Part shown: piece after piece, positions 47,202 through 57,941 of the stretch | How the letters are laid out: every line of letters starts with the position of its first letter | Position numbering within the stretch: position 1 is the first letter of the stretch | Assembly: GCA_026874595.1 (NCBI GenBank) | Contig: CM049310.1 | Location: 46,101,058 to 46,165,057, forward strand | Direction: 5' to 3' | Source of the DNA: Sipunculus nudus | Lineage: Eukaryota > Annelida > Sipuncula > Golfingiida > Sipunculidae | Length of the DNA stretch: 64,000 nucleotides | Program-made: the position numbers and the translations under genes | The notes under the pieces: model-generated | The model's input: the letters and a program-made list of their open reading frames with translations, nothing else | Database searches by the model: none | What the model was told of the DNA's origin: nothing

Positions 47202-47800
47202 AGCCCTCAGCCCTTAGGCTGATGGGCTATTGTCGTCACCCGAGCTGTCCGTCCGTCCGTCCGTCGTGCCGTCCGTCCGTCCGGCGTCCGTTAACTTTTA
47301 CCTTGTGAGCGGGATATCTTGAAAAGGATTCACCGTCAGAATTTTATTTCCTCGGTAAAGATGTATATCGACAAAATCTCGGTCAAGTTCGAAGATGGGT
47401 GACCTTGACCTATTTTTCTACATTTTAGAGCTGATTATAGAAAAACACTTAGATGCTTATTTCTCAGGAACCATTTGGTGAATTTTCACAAAACTTACTA
47501 TGGTTATTGGATCTGATAGTCTGTACCTGCTACACAAGTTTGGTGGCGCCACCTACAATTTCTGATTTTTAATGAATTTTTCTTGGATTTTTAAACTTTG
47601 GCCTTGTGAGCGGGATATCTCTAAAAGGATTCACAATAGGAATTTTATTTCTTTGGTTAAGATGTATATCGACAAAATCTCAGTCAAGTTCGAAGATGGG
47701 TGACCTTGACCTACTTTTCAAGGTCACAGAGCTTATAATAGAATAAAACTTAGAAGCTTATTTTTCAGGAAGCATTTGGTGGATTGTTATTAATCATGGT
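47202..47800. mobile_element. Pearl-like island with two ~300-bp monomers
   Basis: Starts with a stem-loop (47202-47228, AGCCCTCAGCC pairing with GGCTGATGGGCT with one bulge). A (CCGT)n tract runs from about 47247 to 47290 and ends CCGTTAAC. Two monomers follow, beginning CCTTGTGAGCGGGATATC at 47301 and 47602 and sharing TCAAGTTCGAAGATGGGTGA. The first monomer contains GGTGGCGCCACC near 47542, as in the larger island at 50178-53020. The second monomer is cut short near 47800. Confidence 0.6.
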
Positions 47801-48486
47801 ACATGACTCTCCATTTCAAATTTATAACTGAGACATGTATCGATATACATCCATGTGAGAACAGATATTTAGTACTTGTTACTGTTACCACCTCTAAACA
47901 CTGTTCTTTTGGGTTAGGGCTTTTGTCAGCTTCTGCTGATATTCTAGTTATGCAATGTTATGATTGTGTGTGTGAGTATAAACTCCGTACACGTGCGTCT
48001 GTTTACTATAACAAAGCCGCGTGACCTGAGATCCGATCTGGAGCATTCATGCATTCACAACTCACAAACAAAGAAGACAGATAAAAGAAGAAACACTGGT
48101 TTGAAGCTTGAAAATATCTCGATTTGTGAAGTCGTGCGTTATGGCCTCCAGGTTCCACGCGCGTTCTATTATGTTTATATTTTTAACGCCACTGATCGCG
48201 CCCGATGCAAGCTTATTTCCACTAGGAGTATTATGAACGAAATACTGTCAGATACCATATAATATCATCAAGAGAAAAGACTCTAGATACCATTATTAAT
48301 GTATCTGACTAAACACAGGCATACTTTACCCTAGCCCGAACATTCCGACCACATTCATAAGAATGATTAAACGGTTTTAAAAATGAATTTGCGTTGAATG
48401 ATTAAGCTACTTGGCGCGATATGCGGCAAGTGATATGCGATATTTTTCGCCCTAGTTATTTTATCGTAAACCATTTAATTTGCATA

Positions 48487-48497
48487 CCCCCCCCCCC
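48487..48497. repeat. Poly-C tract
   Basis: C11 homopolymer in otherwise gene-less DNA. Confidence 0.9.
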
Positions 48498-48665
48498 AGT
48501 ACTCCCGTCCTCCCGAAATCTTTGTCTTATTATGAATAATTTTTCTAAATCACAATTATGAATTTCTTATTGATAATTCTACATTTCATTAAGTGTATAC
48601 TTTCAAATAAGATGTTATTTTTATTTGTTCATCTTTTTTCATCAATTAAAACATAAGGTTATATA

Positions 48666-48835
48666 CAGTAAAACTGCGACTACCGGTCACCTCAGTTAAG
48701 CGACCACCTCAAATAACAACCACTTTTCACGGTCCCAATTCTTTTTTACTTTATATATAAAACCTCGCTTATACGACAACCTCGAACCACTTTTTCGGCG
48801 GTCCCGATTGCGGTCGTAATTTCCAGGTTTTACTG
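48666..48835. mobile_element. Pogo/Tigger-like MITE
   Basis: Terminal inverted repeats CAGTAAAACTGCGACTACC and, from the other end, CAGTAAAACCTGGAAATTAC. TA flanks are at 48664-48665 and 48836-48837. CAGT..AACCT termini with TA duplication are typical of pogo-like DNA transposons. At 170 bp it has no coding capacity. Confidence 0.6.
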
Positions 48836-48844
48836 TAAATACAC

Positions 48845-48848
<4 letters not shown>

Positions 48849-48905
<57 letters not shown>
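48849..48905. repeat. (TA)n microsatellite
   Basis: About 28 TA units just after the pogo-like MITE. Confidence 0.95.
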
Positions 48906-48908
<3 letters not shown>

Positions 48909-49089
48909 TCAATTGCCTTTGCCAAATATTTCGGTCCCCTCGACTCCGGCAATCCTGGCTACGCCCTGTGTGCGGTATGAGACGCTGTAAGATGGGATTC
49001 TCCGTGGAGAATTGGATTAGCATACCGCGTGCCATAGCGACCACGGGACCTGGATACCACGTGTTTGACCTACTAATGCAGCGTGATCC

Positions 49090-49105
49090 GGGGGGGGGGG
49101 GGGGG
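49090..49105. repeat. Poly-G tract
   Basis: G16 homopolymer. Confidence 0.9.
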
Positions 49106-49109
49106 TTGA

Positions 49110-50177
49110 CATCACCTGCAATTATCACTATCTGTCTTTTTGTCCTGATTATTCCTTTAAATAAAAGAAAATAAACGGGAAAAGTGTTATTTGTTCCAAG
49201 GACAGAATTAGAAATAAATAATGGAATTCACTGGAATGAAAATCATATTTTATTTCGCATGTATTTATCTGCAACAAATAATAACGAAACATGAGAAAGC
49301 AGTCCAAATTTTTACGACCTTAAATTCCCGAGCTTAATAATTTATAATAAAAATTGTCTCGATGTTACGCATAATCAATGTGAATGAATATCGCAAAAAA
49401 CCAGGGGACATTTGAAAGGCACAATTCTTAAGTGGTTTGTATTTATGACTTTTGCAATATAATTCAACGCGAGACCGTTAAAAAAATGTTGCATCGTAGT
49501 TTCGACCCACTACGGTCCAGGTAAGCAAATAAAAACATATAGCCAAGTTATTTCATCATTACATTCGTGTCGATTTAATATACAGGAATCATTTATAGCA
49601 TGATTTTTTTTCTTTAAGTCTCTTCAAATAAGATACTGTATTCGAAAACCGTAAGAACCCCGTCTCTGTTGAAATGGTGCTCTCGTGAACACTCACCGCC
49701 TGCCCGGACTACTGGATAGGATTCGTATCATACGAAGTATACGTGACGTCACAAATGCAACCAAACAGCCCTCAAAGAGCGCACATCATCGCAAACATAC
49801 TTACAACAGAGTTGGTCAAAGGACAGTCCTGTTCATAAACTTTATTGTTTAAATATAAAGACACTTCAAAATATCACATCGGGTAAACAGGATGCTACTG
49901 ATTATCACAGAGAAAACCCCATCCTCCTGCCAAAGTTATCTATACTTAGCATACTTCTTTGCAATACGGAATAAATAGGTAATTATAACATAATATTTAA
50001 TATTACTTTTATTGCCTCTGTATGGAAATTTTTTTGGAAATATTTTCAGTTATGATTCTGAACTGATGTATGATTGTAGAATCCCTATGTGAAAGTGACT
50101 CTACATTTGAACACCAAGTACAGGTAAGATTACCGGTAAGTACAATTAATCTGTAAAGTATAATTACTAGGAACAAG
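49110..50177. other. Gene-less stretch with a promoter-like block
   Basis: TTCGTATCATACGAA (inverted repeat) at 49722-49736 is followed by a perfect CRE, TGACGTCA, at 49744-49751. No gene start could be linked to it. Confidence 0.3.
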
Positions 50178-53020
50178 TGACCCATGGGTCATGACGCTCA
50201 GCTGACTTGAAAGAGATTCACAAAAGGAAATTTTATCATCAGAATGGTAGTATATACCCATTCAACTGAAGCATCAAACAGATTAACCAACAGGCCAAGA
50301 TTTAGTCTGTATTTATATATCTCAAAAATAGAGAAAAAATGTGTAAACTTCAAAAACTAGAATACGGGTAGCCGACAAGTGACTACGTGTATCCGCCAAA
50401 ATCAGAGTGGAACGGGTGAAGTGAGGCATTGATTGAGTGGCAAGGGGAAATAGAGTGATGTATGTTGCATATTAGCATGGATGTCTGCAGCCTAAATGAG
50501 TATGTAGGTTGTGCCACCTACCACAAATCCAGAAAGCTGTCCAAGTTGTATACATATGCAAAATTTTAGGCAGAAAACTCATACAACTACAGCTCACGGC
50601 AGACAAACAGACAGACGCTGTGCAAAAATGGTTGCAGGTGGCCCCTCCAGTTTTGTGTATGATAAAGACCTATGTGAGATCTATACACATGCAAAATTTT
50701 GGCCCAATCGTTCAAACAGTTCCCGAGATATGAGCTTGGATGTCTGCAGCATAAGCTAGAATGTAGATGGCGCCACCTGTCATAAAATCAAGAAAGCTAT
50801 CCAGGATGTATAAAACTGCAAAATTTTAGGCAGATATGTCAAACCACTGCCGAGATATGAGTGACATTATCCCATGGCAGACAAACAGACAGACGCTGTG
50901 CAAAAATGGTTGCAGGTGGCGCCACCAGTTTTGCGTATGATAAAGAGCTATGTGAGATCTATACACATGCAAAATTTTGGCCCAATCGGTCAAACGGTTC
51001 CCGAGATAAACTAATAAATTAATGGTCAATATCCATGCAAAGAATCATGATGATCTCTGCATTAGTTGTTCAGATACTTCAGCTTTTGTATCAAATTGTC
51101 CGTTATTCTGAGGGATACTTCGGAGTCCTATAGCTTGAAGGATATGGGTAACAGAGACCTAATTTCAGGTTTCCATGGAGACTTTTCATGGGTCTCCCCA
51201 GTGTGTCAAGAATGAAGATTCTAGGTCCAGTTGTTATGACTTGTGCCCTGTAAACAGATGTTCATATCTTTAAAGGTCTCAAAAATAGAGAAAAAAATTC
51301 GTAAAAAAACCCGAAATACTGTTGGTGACACCAGTCTGCATAAACTGATTAAACACTCCATGATCAATATCCAAGCAAACAATTATGGTGACCTCTGCAT
51401 TAGCTGTTCAGATACTTCAGCTTTTGTATCAAATTTTCCATTATTCTGAGCTGTACTTTGGAGTGCCATAGCTCAAAGGATATGGGTAACAGAGACCTTA
51501 TTTCAGGTTTCCATGGAGACTTTTCATGGACCTCTCAGTGTGTCAAGAATGAAGATTCTAGGTCCAGTCTTTATGATTTGTGCCCTGTTAACAGCTGTTC
51601 ACATTTTTAAAGGTCTCAAAAATAGACAAAACAATTCGTAAAAATTGAAAAATACAGGTGGCGCCACCAGTCTGCAGAAACTGATGAAACATCTCATGAT
51701 CAATAAGTATGCCAAAAATCATGACCATCAGTGATGTAGTTAATGAGATATTGAAGTTTTTGTATGAAATTTTTTACTATTCTTGGAGGTACTTAGGGGC
51801 CCCATAGCTCAAAGGATATGGGCAACAGAGACCTAATTTCTGGTTTCCATGGAGACTTTTCATAGGTCTCTCAGTGTCTCGAGAATGAAGATTCTAGGTC
51901 CAGTCGTTACAATTTGTGCCACATTAACAGATGACAGCATCCTTAAAGGTCTCAAAAATAGAGGAAAAAATTGTAAAAAATCGAACAATGCAGGTGGCGC
52001 CACCAGTCTGCAGGAACTGATGGAACATCTCATGATCAATATGTATGCCAAAAATCATGACCCTCAGTGATGTAGTTAATGAGACATTGAAGTTTTTGTA
52101 TGAAATTTTTTACTACTCTGGGGGGTACTTTGGGGCCCCATAGCTCGAAGGATATGGGTAACAGAGACCTAATTTCTGGTTTCCAAGAAGATTTTTCATG
52201 GACCTCTCAGTGTGTCAAGAATTAAGATTCTAGGTCCAGTCTTTACGATTTGTGCCTTGTTAACAGATGTATACGATTTAAAAGGTCTCAAAAATAGAGA
52301 AAAAAATTCGAAAAAAATCGAACGATACAGGTGGTGCCACCAGTCTACAGGAAGTGATGGAACATTTCATGATCAATATGTATGGCAAAAATCATGACCA
52401 TCAATCAAGTAGTTAATGAGACATTGAAGTTTTTGTATGAAATTTTTTACTTTTCTGGGGGTTACTTTGGGGCCCCATAGCTCAAAGGATATGGGTAACA
52501 GAGACCTAATTTCTGGTTTCCATGGAGACTTTTTATAGGTCTCTCAGTGTGTCGAGAATTAAGATTCTAGGTCCAGTTGTTACGATTTGTGCCACGTTAA
52601 CAGATGACAGCATCCTTAAAGGTCTCAAAAATAGAGAAAAAAATCATAAAAAATTGAACAATACAGGTGGCGCCACCAGTCTGCAGGAACTGATGAAACA
52701 TCTCATAATCAATATGTATGCCAAAAATCATGACCATCAGTGATGTAGTTAATGAGATATTGAAGTCTTTGTATGAAATTTTAGACAATTCTGGGGGGTA
52801 CTTTTGGGCCCCATAGCTCGAAGTATATGGGTAACAGAGACCTAATTCCAGGTTTCCATGGACCTCTCCCGATGTAAAGTAAGAAGTTTCCAGGTCCAGT
52901 GGTTACGATTTGTGCCTTGTTAACGGACAGATGGCCGGATGGCCGGATGGCCGGACGGCCGGATGGACGAGGACAAAGAGTGATCGCTATAGCTCAGTTG
53001 ACTTACAGTCAGCTGAGCTA
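50178..53020. mobile_element. Large pearl-like tandem-repeat island
   Basis: Begins with a perfect 14-bp palindrome TGACCCATGGGTCA (50178-50191). Two related units of about 280 bp follow (GACGCTGTGCAAAAATGG near 50608 and 50892). Next is an array of about five units with a 336-337 bp period; ATTCTAGGTCCAG recurs near 51218, 51555, 51891, 52227 and 52564. The array ends with GTTAACGGAC and GGCCGGATGGCCGGAC repeats, then a 13-bp stem-loop (52990-53020, TAGCTCAGTTGAC/GTCAGCTGAGCTA). Many short frames across the array are non-coding by-products. No transposase or Rep/helicase is encoded. Confidence 0.65.
51040..52930. repeat. 336-bp tandem array
   Basis: About five monomers, each with AGGTCTCAAAAATAGAG, CAGGTGGCGCCACCAGTCTG (one copy reads GGTGGTGCCACC; the first lacks it), GATATGGGTAACAGAGACCT and GGTTTCCATGGAGACTTTT. 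Copies are clearly similar but diverged. Confidence 0.85.
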
Positions 53021-53024
53021 AAAA

Positions 53025-54841
53025 CCATCAGCTGCAAATGCTGAGAGATTTAACTACTACCATCGTGGGAATAGTGCAGTACTGTAAGAGTGTTGGAGAC
53101 TTTTAAGCTGCTGGTAGCTGTAATGATTTGCAAGTAAAACTCTTGGTAAAAAGTGTCTGTAACTAATAACATCAGCGATAGTTTGCTGCAGGAAACTACA
53201 AGCCCCATAAAAAAGTCATTCTGATGGTGATATCTGCTACCTGATCCATTATAATCCCCGATTTCTTACAGTAAACCTATGTTTAATAAAAGAATCAAAG
53301 GCCAAAACTAAATTACCGGTATATTGACAGATATAAATGATTTTATAACTGGTGTACATAACAACTTGCAATAACTATATATGTAGTTTGCATAAAACAT
53401 CACAAGCACTGAAAATAAATATAATGAATAAAATATAATTTTAAAAGTGTTTTATAATATCATTTTGTACAAAGTGGTAATTGCTAAAATCATGTTTCCT
53501 GGTTTTCATGAACTTTCTCCACTGAGAATGCCCCATTGTTCAGGTTCTGGACAGACTAGATCACATATTTTTCTTTACAGTTCAATAAACTAAACAGAAA
53601 AATATAAGACAAATCCACTGCTGCTTAAAATGAGACAAAAACTAAACCCTCACTCTAAAATTCCTATATGGCTTTTCTAAAATAAACAAAACTTCTAAAC
53701 AAAACATACAAGTTTAAAAAAAATTTTGGTCTAAAATACTGATAGTTCTGCAAAATGTTTAGAGGGTGTTAATATTTTAAAAACAATTTTCAATCTTACC
53801 AATATGTACCATAGAATCTTAACAATTTTGCACAGGAACCTTTCTTTGTGAATATTGAACTTAAATTAATACTGTAACAAAGGAACCATTTAAATTACAT
53901 TTATCCATGAGAGCAGGTTATCTTTTTTTATTTCATTAGAATGATACTTTTATTGTGTGTTGATATTTTATCATATTGAAACATTTTACTAAAACATATA
54001 ACATTTTAATTCTGGAGGACAGTGACTAAGAACTTGGCTGAAAATTTAAGGTTCCTGAAATTGGGCCAGGAAAATATACCAAATAGTTGCAAAATTAAAT
54101 ACCCAAGGTTGAATCTGTCAATTTGATTGTGCAAAAAAATATTAAACACAAACACAAGCAGTATGGTGACTTCAAAAAGATACAAGGTAGCACACCAGAG
54201 TGACGGTGGGGGCACTGGCTTTATGCTAAGTCTGACATTACAAAATGTAGACAAACCCACTGGCTCTTATATAATACTGTAATTAATATACTGCTTGGTT
54301 TTCTAACTGGATACTACATTTTATCATAATGAGTGTTTGAATTTTAAACTGACTTTTAATACTGAACCTGTGTCTAAGTGTTGGTCTCTTTTACACTTAC
54401 TTCCTAATATTATTATTTGGGTTTTGTTTGTGCATAGCTTACACTGGCTCTTAATAACCATTGTGTGGCTTACCATTATAATATGTGTATCTTATACTTT
54501 CATTTTTACTAAAGTACATGTGTTTATAGGAATAACATGGAGTCCATACCAAGGAATCCATCCAAAATCATCATTGGTATCAATACTATGTTAGACTTCT
54601 CTTAAAACTTGTGCAGTAATATTAATTTGGCCCCTTAAATCCTTTACTTTTATGCATACTGGCATATAGTAACAATATCACAGCTTTAGATAACTGATTG
54701 ATTAACAGCAATGATAAACATTACTTTAAACAATAGTTAAGATGACTAGCAAGCCATCCATATAAATTGCAAAAGCAAAAGTCAAGAAAGCACTGTATGT
54801 TAATGAAAGATATCTCCAGTAGCGGAAACAGTTGCACATAT
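53025..54841 (-). other. 3' flank/3' UTR of the minus-strand gene and gene-less DNA
   Basis: Lies downstream of the stop codon at 54842-54844 on the minus strand. Minus-strand AATAAA hexamers occur near 53929 and 53949, which would give a 3' UTR of about 0.9 kb; this is tentative. No exon is seen. Confidence 0.4.
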
Positions 54842-55674
54842 TCAAGCAGTTTCCTCTTTGTCTCCATCCTCTGAAAGTTTTGTTAACTCCTGCTCAAGCT
54901 GTTCCCTAAACTCTGCTTCTGAAGCATCAAATGTATCCAGCTCCTGCCTCACTCCTTGATGACCAGGATTCTCCTCTGTAGCGCCCTGCTGTTGACCCGG
55001 GTTCTCCACCGAAGTATCCAGTTGTTGCCCTGGCCTCTGCTCTGAACTTTCCTGCTGTTGACTGGGATTCTCCAGCAAATGTTCTTGATTGGTGACAACT
55101 TCAGCTCCATCTGCAGGCAGACTTCTACCCGTGTTTGGAATACTTTCACCTTCATCAGGCTTCACATCCCCCGTTGGTATGATCACCACTTCAGGTTCTC
55201 GTTTTTTGCTCAAATCACTAGCTTCACTTTTGACGGCCATCAGCTGACTAGTGCTCCCCTGGGAATTTTTCCGTTCCTCTTGCGAGTATCGCCGATCAGA
55301 AACACTCAAGAAATTTTCAATAGTATTATCCCTCATGACGCTCTGGTCTGCCATTATGGGAGCCAGCTGGCTACTACCAGGAGTGTTTATACGACTCATA
55401 TCATCCAAGTTACTCGGCGGGCAAGCAGACAGAGTCATTTCACCATCAGACTCTACAGCCTCCTCGAGTATCGCCAACTGATACTGTTCAGTGGTTTGAT
55501 CATCATCTCCGCTGCTCCTCCTTGGGGTGTCAGATTTAGGTTCTGGTGATGGAGGAGGAGGTGCTGGAGACTCGTCTCTCCACAACTTCTTTGCCTTCTC
55601 TGCATCAGGTGGTGACATTTTTCCTGGGTCTGATTTTTTAGGGCTTGATCTGTTAGGTTTGCTGTTTGGACTCC
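54842..55674 (-). CDS. Uncharacterised protein, last exon (C-terminal)
   Basis: Minus strand; acceptor TCTGCTTCAG immediately before 55674, entered in phase 1, stop at 54842-54844. The upstream part of the 295-codon open frame (MFKIIIFYII region) is intron, not protein. The exon begins SPNSKPNRSSPKKSDPGK after a split Gly. A proline cluster (ESPAPPPPSPEPK) and a long Ser/Asp/Glu-rich region with basic patches (RRYSQEERK) follow. Imperfect ENPGQQQ-type repeats come next, and a charged, probably helical end (REQLEQELTKLSED). It looks intrinsically disordered with many S/T-P sites. I do not recognise the family. Confidence 0.8.
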
Positions 55675-56483
55675 CTGAAGCAGAAGAACATAAAAAACTT
55701 ATAATATAAAATATTATAATTTTGAACACACAAAGACTACTTGAATTATGTATTCTTATGCTTAAAAAAGTCCTATTAAAATGTTTTTAGAGATTTTCTT
55801 TCAAATCTCACAAATAAAACAGTTATGATCATGGATATAACAGTTTGGTATTTTCATATTATGGGAATGAATGAATGATATAAAATGTAAAATATATCTA
55901 AACTCATATAGGGCCCCAAATTTATCCACAAAGACTTTTCTTTGCTGGGCAGTGATGACAATGGTGATGCATGAAAACAAGTCCACAGTGATTCAGAGAT
56001 GACTAAACAACACTATAGCACAATAAAGCATACCTCAAATATGACCAAATTAAGATTTACATGCAAAGCATGTAAGCTTAAAAACACACTGAAATGCTTC
56101 CTTGATAGTGGTTTATAATCTGATAGTACTTAGAACTTTCATCAGTTGTAAGAACCAGTTTTCACACAAACCAATTTAAAGAAAGAAGTACAAACAAACA
56201 GAAGCTTATCTTCCACAGACGTATTGATTATGATCAGATAAATTTAAGAAACTCTTTCTTATGATTTTACCCACCTCCCCAAAATTCCTAGAACTATTGG
56301 AGATATTTTGTACAAACAAAAAAAAAACATAAACAGATTTTCCTCTGTACTTCTGCCAATATGTAAGGAAAGTGAAAATTAGCAGATAATAATTTCTAGA
56401 AGTTTATTGGAGCGTATTCTGATGTATTTAAACTATTAAAACAATTTAAAAGTGAAAAAATGACAGATATTAACATGGCACAC

Positions 56484-56615
56484 CTGTAAGAGGATCATGA
56501 TTCTCCTCTCGGCTGCTCGACATAAATGTGGATTCGCGGGACTTGTCAAGTTTCCTGGTAGGGGATACCATACTGCTGGTCCTGGTTAGTCTGTCCTCTG
56601 TTTCAACATGAGATC
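56484..56615 (-). CDS. Uncharacterised protein, penultimate exon
   Basis: A 132-nt exon, phase 1 to phase 1, acceptor ATTGTTTTAG and donor ACAG/GTGTG. It encodes SHVETEDRLTRTSSMVSPTR followed by a Lys/Arg/Ser-rich stretch ending NHDPLTG. It is flanked by introns of about 0.8 kb and 0.37 kb. The phase matches both neighbours, so it can be skipped without a frame change, as symmetrical exons allow. Confidence 0.75.
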
Positions 56616-56982
56616 CTAAAACAATTGTCACATAAATTAAAGTAGGAAACATTGATAAAGTATTGACTTCATAAAAAATATGTGTAAAATCAAAGTACAA
56701 ATAGCAGCTCTGGTGTGGTAACACACTAGACACCATGTCAGACTCTGGTGCCATCACACATAATTATACATCCAAGATAGGGTACTGGAAAGTCTGGGTG
56801 TGGCTTTTAATAGAGGTGAAGCTTCAACTGGAGAAAATACAGTATTTATTTTGACGATACACATCAAAGCCTAGGAAATATGTTTTTTTTTATGGGCTGA
56901 AAATGTGTGTTTGAATTTACCTGTGACAGAGTGATGAATGTGTCTTTAACTTTATATAATGTGATGAGATTGCATTGCCTAC

Positions 56983-57093
56983 CTGTGGGTGTGGAGGGGG
57001 GTTGAGGGGGTACACACAGACCCTCCCCAGAGACAGAACCGTTCAGGTGATTCTCAGCATCAGCTTCTGCTTCCTGAATAGTCCCAAGTGGTC
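56983..57093 (-). CDS. Uncharacterised protein, exon
   Basis: A 111-nt exon, phase 1 to phase 1, acceptor ATACCACAG and donor ACAG/GTAGGC. It encodes PLGTIQEAEADAENHLNGSV and then a Pro-rich end (VPPQPPSTPTG). Symmetrical phase means it could be alternatively included. Confidence 0.72.
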
Positions 57094-57099
57094 CTGTGG

Positions 57100-57560
57100 T
57101 ATCAAAAGTATCATTAACCTTATTATCATCATTCTCATCATAATCACCATCAGAAGTCCTGAATTATCAATAACATCATCAGAGGTGCAAGAGTAATAGC
57201 AAATTTAAAATTATCATCATCTTCATCATCATCAGTACAATCAATGACATCATTAACTTGAAAGAAGCCATATTACATGATCATCATCATCATTATCATC
57301 AGTACACTCAATGTCATCATTAACTTAAAAGAAGCCATATTAAATTATCATGATCATAATCATAACCACCAAAACTACTGCTGCAATTAATAATATCAGC
57401 TTCCTTAATTAAGGAGTAAAAAGTATATCATCATTATAATCAACATTAACATCGCCACCACTATAGCAATCAATACCATCATTATCATAAAAAAACAGTT
57501 ATATCATCATCATCACAATCATTATTCTTCTCATCATCACCATCAACTATAATGCTACAA
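57100..57560. repeat. ATC/GAT trinucleotide-rich intron block
   Basis: Dense imperfect TCATCATCA runs within the intron between the exons at 56983-57093 and 57740-57941. Two partly duplicated segments share CAATGACATCATTAACTT/CAATGTCATCATTAACTT and AAAGAAGCCATATTA about 70 bp apart (near 57241 and 57309). Confidence 0.75.
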
Positions 57561-57739
57561 ATAATGACATGGTGAATATCCCTTCATGTTTGACATAAAT
57601 TATAACAACTCCACAGTAATCCCACTAGCAACATCAGTATCAGTAGTATAAGGGTCTCAGGAAGACTTCCAGCCACAGCAATAACAATAAAGGAGTTAAA
57701 AAAATGGTAATGATATAAAAGACTGGATGGAGCACTGAC

Positions 57740-57941
57740 CTGCCTGTTCAGGAATGACATTTATACCAAGATGAGGGGAGGATCCTTCACGGGTCAGAAC
57801 TGCTGGAGACGGCACGGCTTTGTCACTGCCATTACCACTCTTACCGGTGCCGTGTCGTAGTGCAGGCGTGGCTGTCGGTGTCTTGGGAACATTAGTGGAG
57901 TATGTGGGTGAGATGGCGTGGAGAGGAGGTTCTGGGATTCT
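57740..57941 (-). CDS. Uncharacterised protein, exon
   Basis: A 202-nt exon, entered in phase 0 (acceptor TTATTTGTGCAG) and left in phase 1 (donor GCAG/GTCAGT). It encodes RIPEPPLHAISPTYSTNVPK, a Thr/Pro/Ala and Gly/Ser-rich middle, and LTREGSSPHLGINVIPEQAG. It is low-complexity and probably disordered. Like the next upstream exon it opens with RIP(E/T)PP, suggesting a short internal duplication. Confidence 0.78.

Noticed and set aside
51849-52743. Repeated 73-codon frames beginning METFHRSLSVSR / METFYRSLSVSR
   Set aside because: They recur because the 336-bp satellite monomer recurs; no start context, splice sites or conservation bias toward silent sites was seen.
50178-53020. CRISPR-like array
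   Set aside because: Units of 336 bp without short repeat/spacer structure, in a eukaryotic genome; this is a satellite-type array.
55058-55549. 163-codon plus-strand frame
   Set aside because: It is antisense to the last exon of the minus-strand gene, which has matching splice phases and a better protein composition.
55675-55729. Apparent N-terminal signal-like MFKIIIFYIISFLCSS on the minus strand
   Set aside because: It precedes a CAG acceptor and is translated intron; the hydrophobicity comes from the AT-rich polypyrimidine region.
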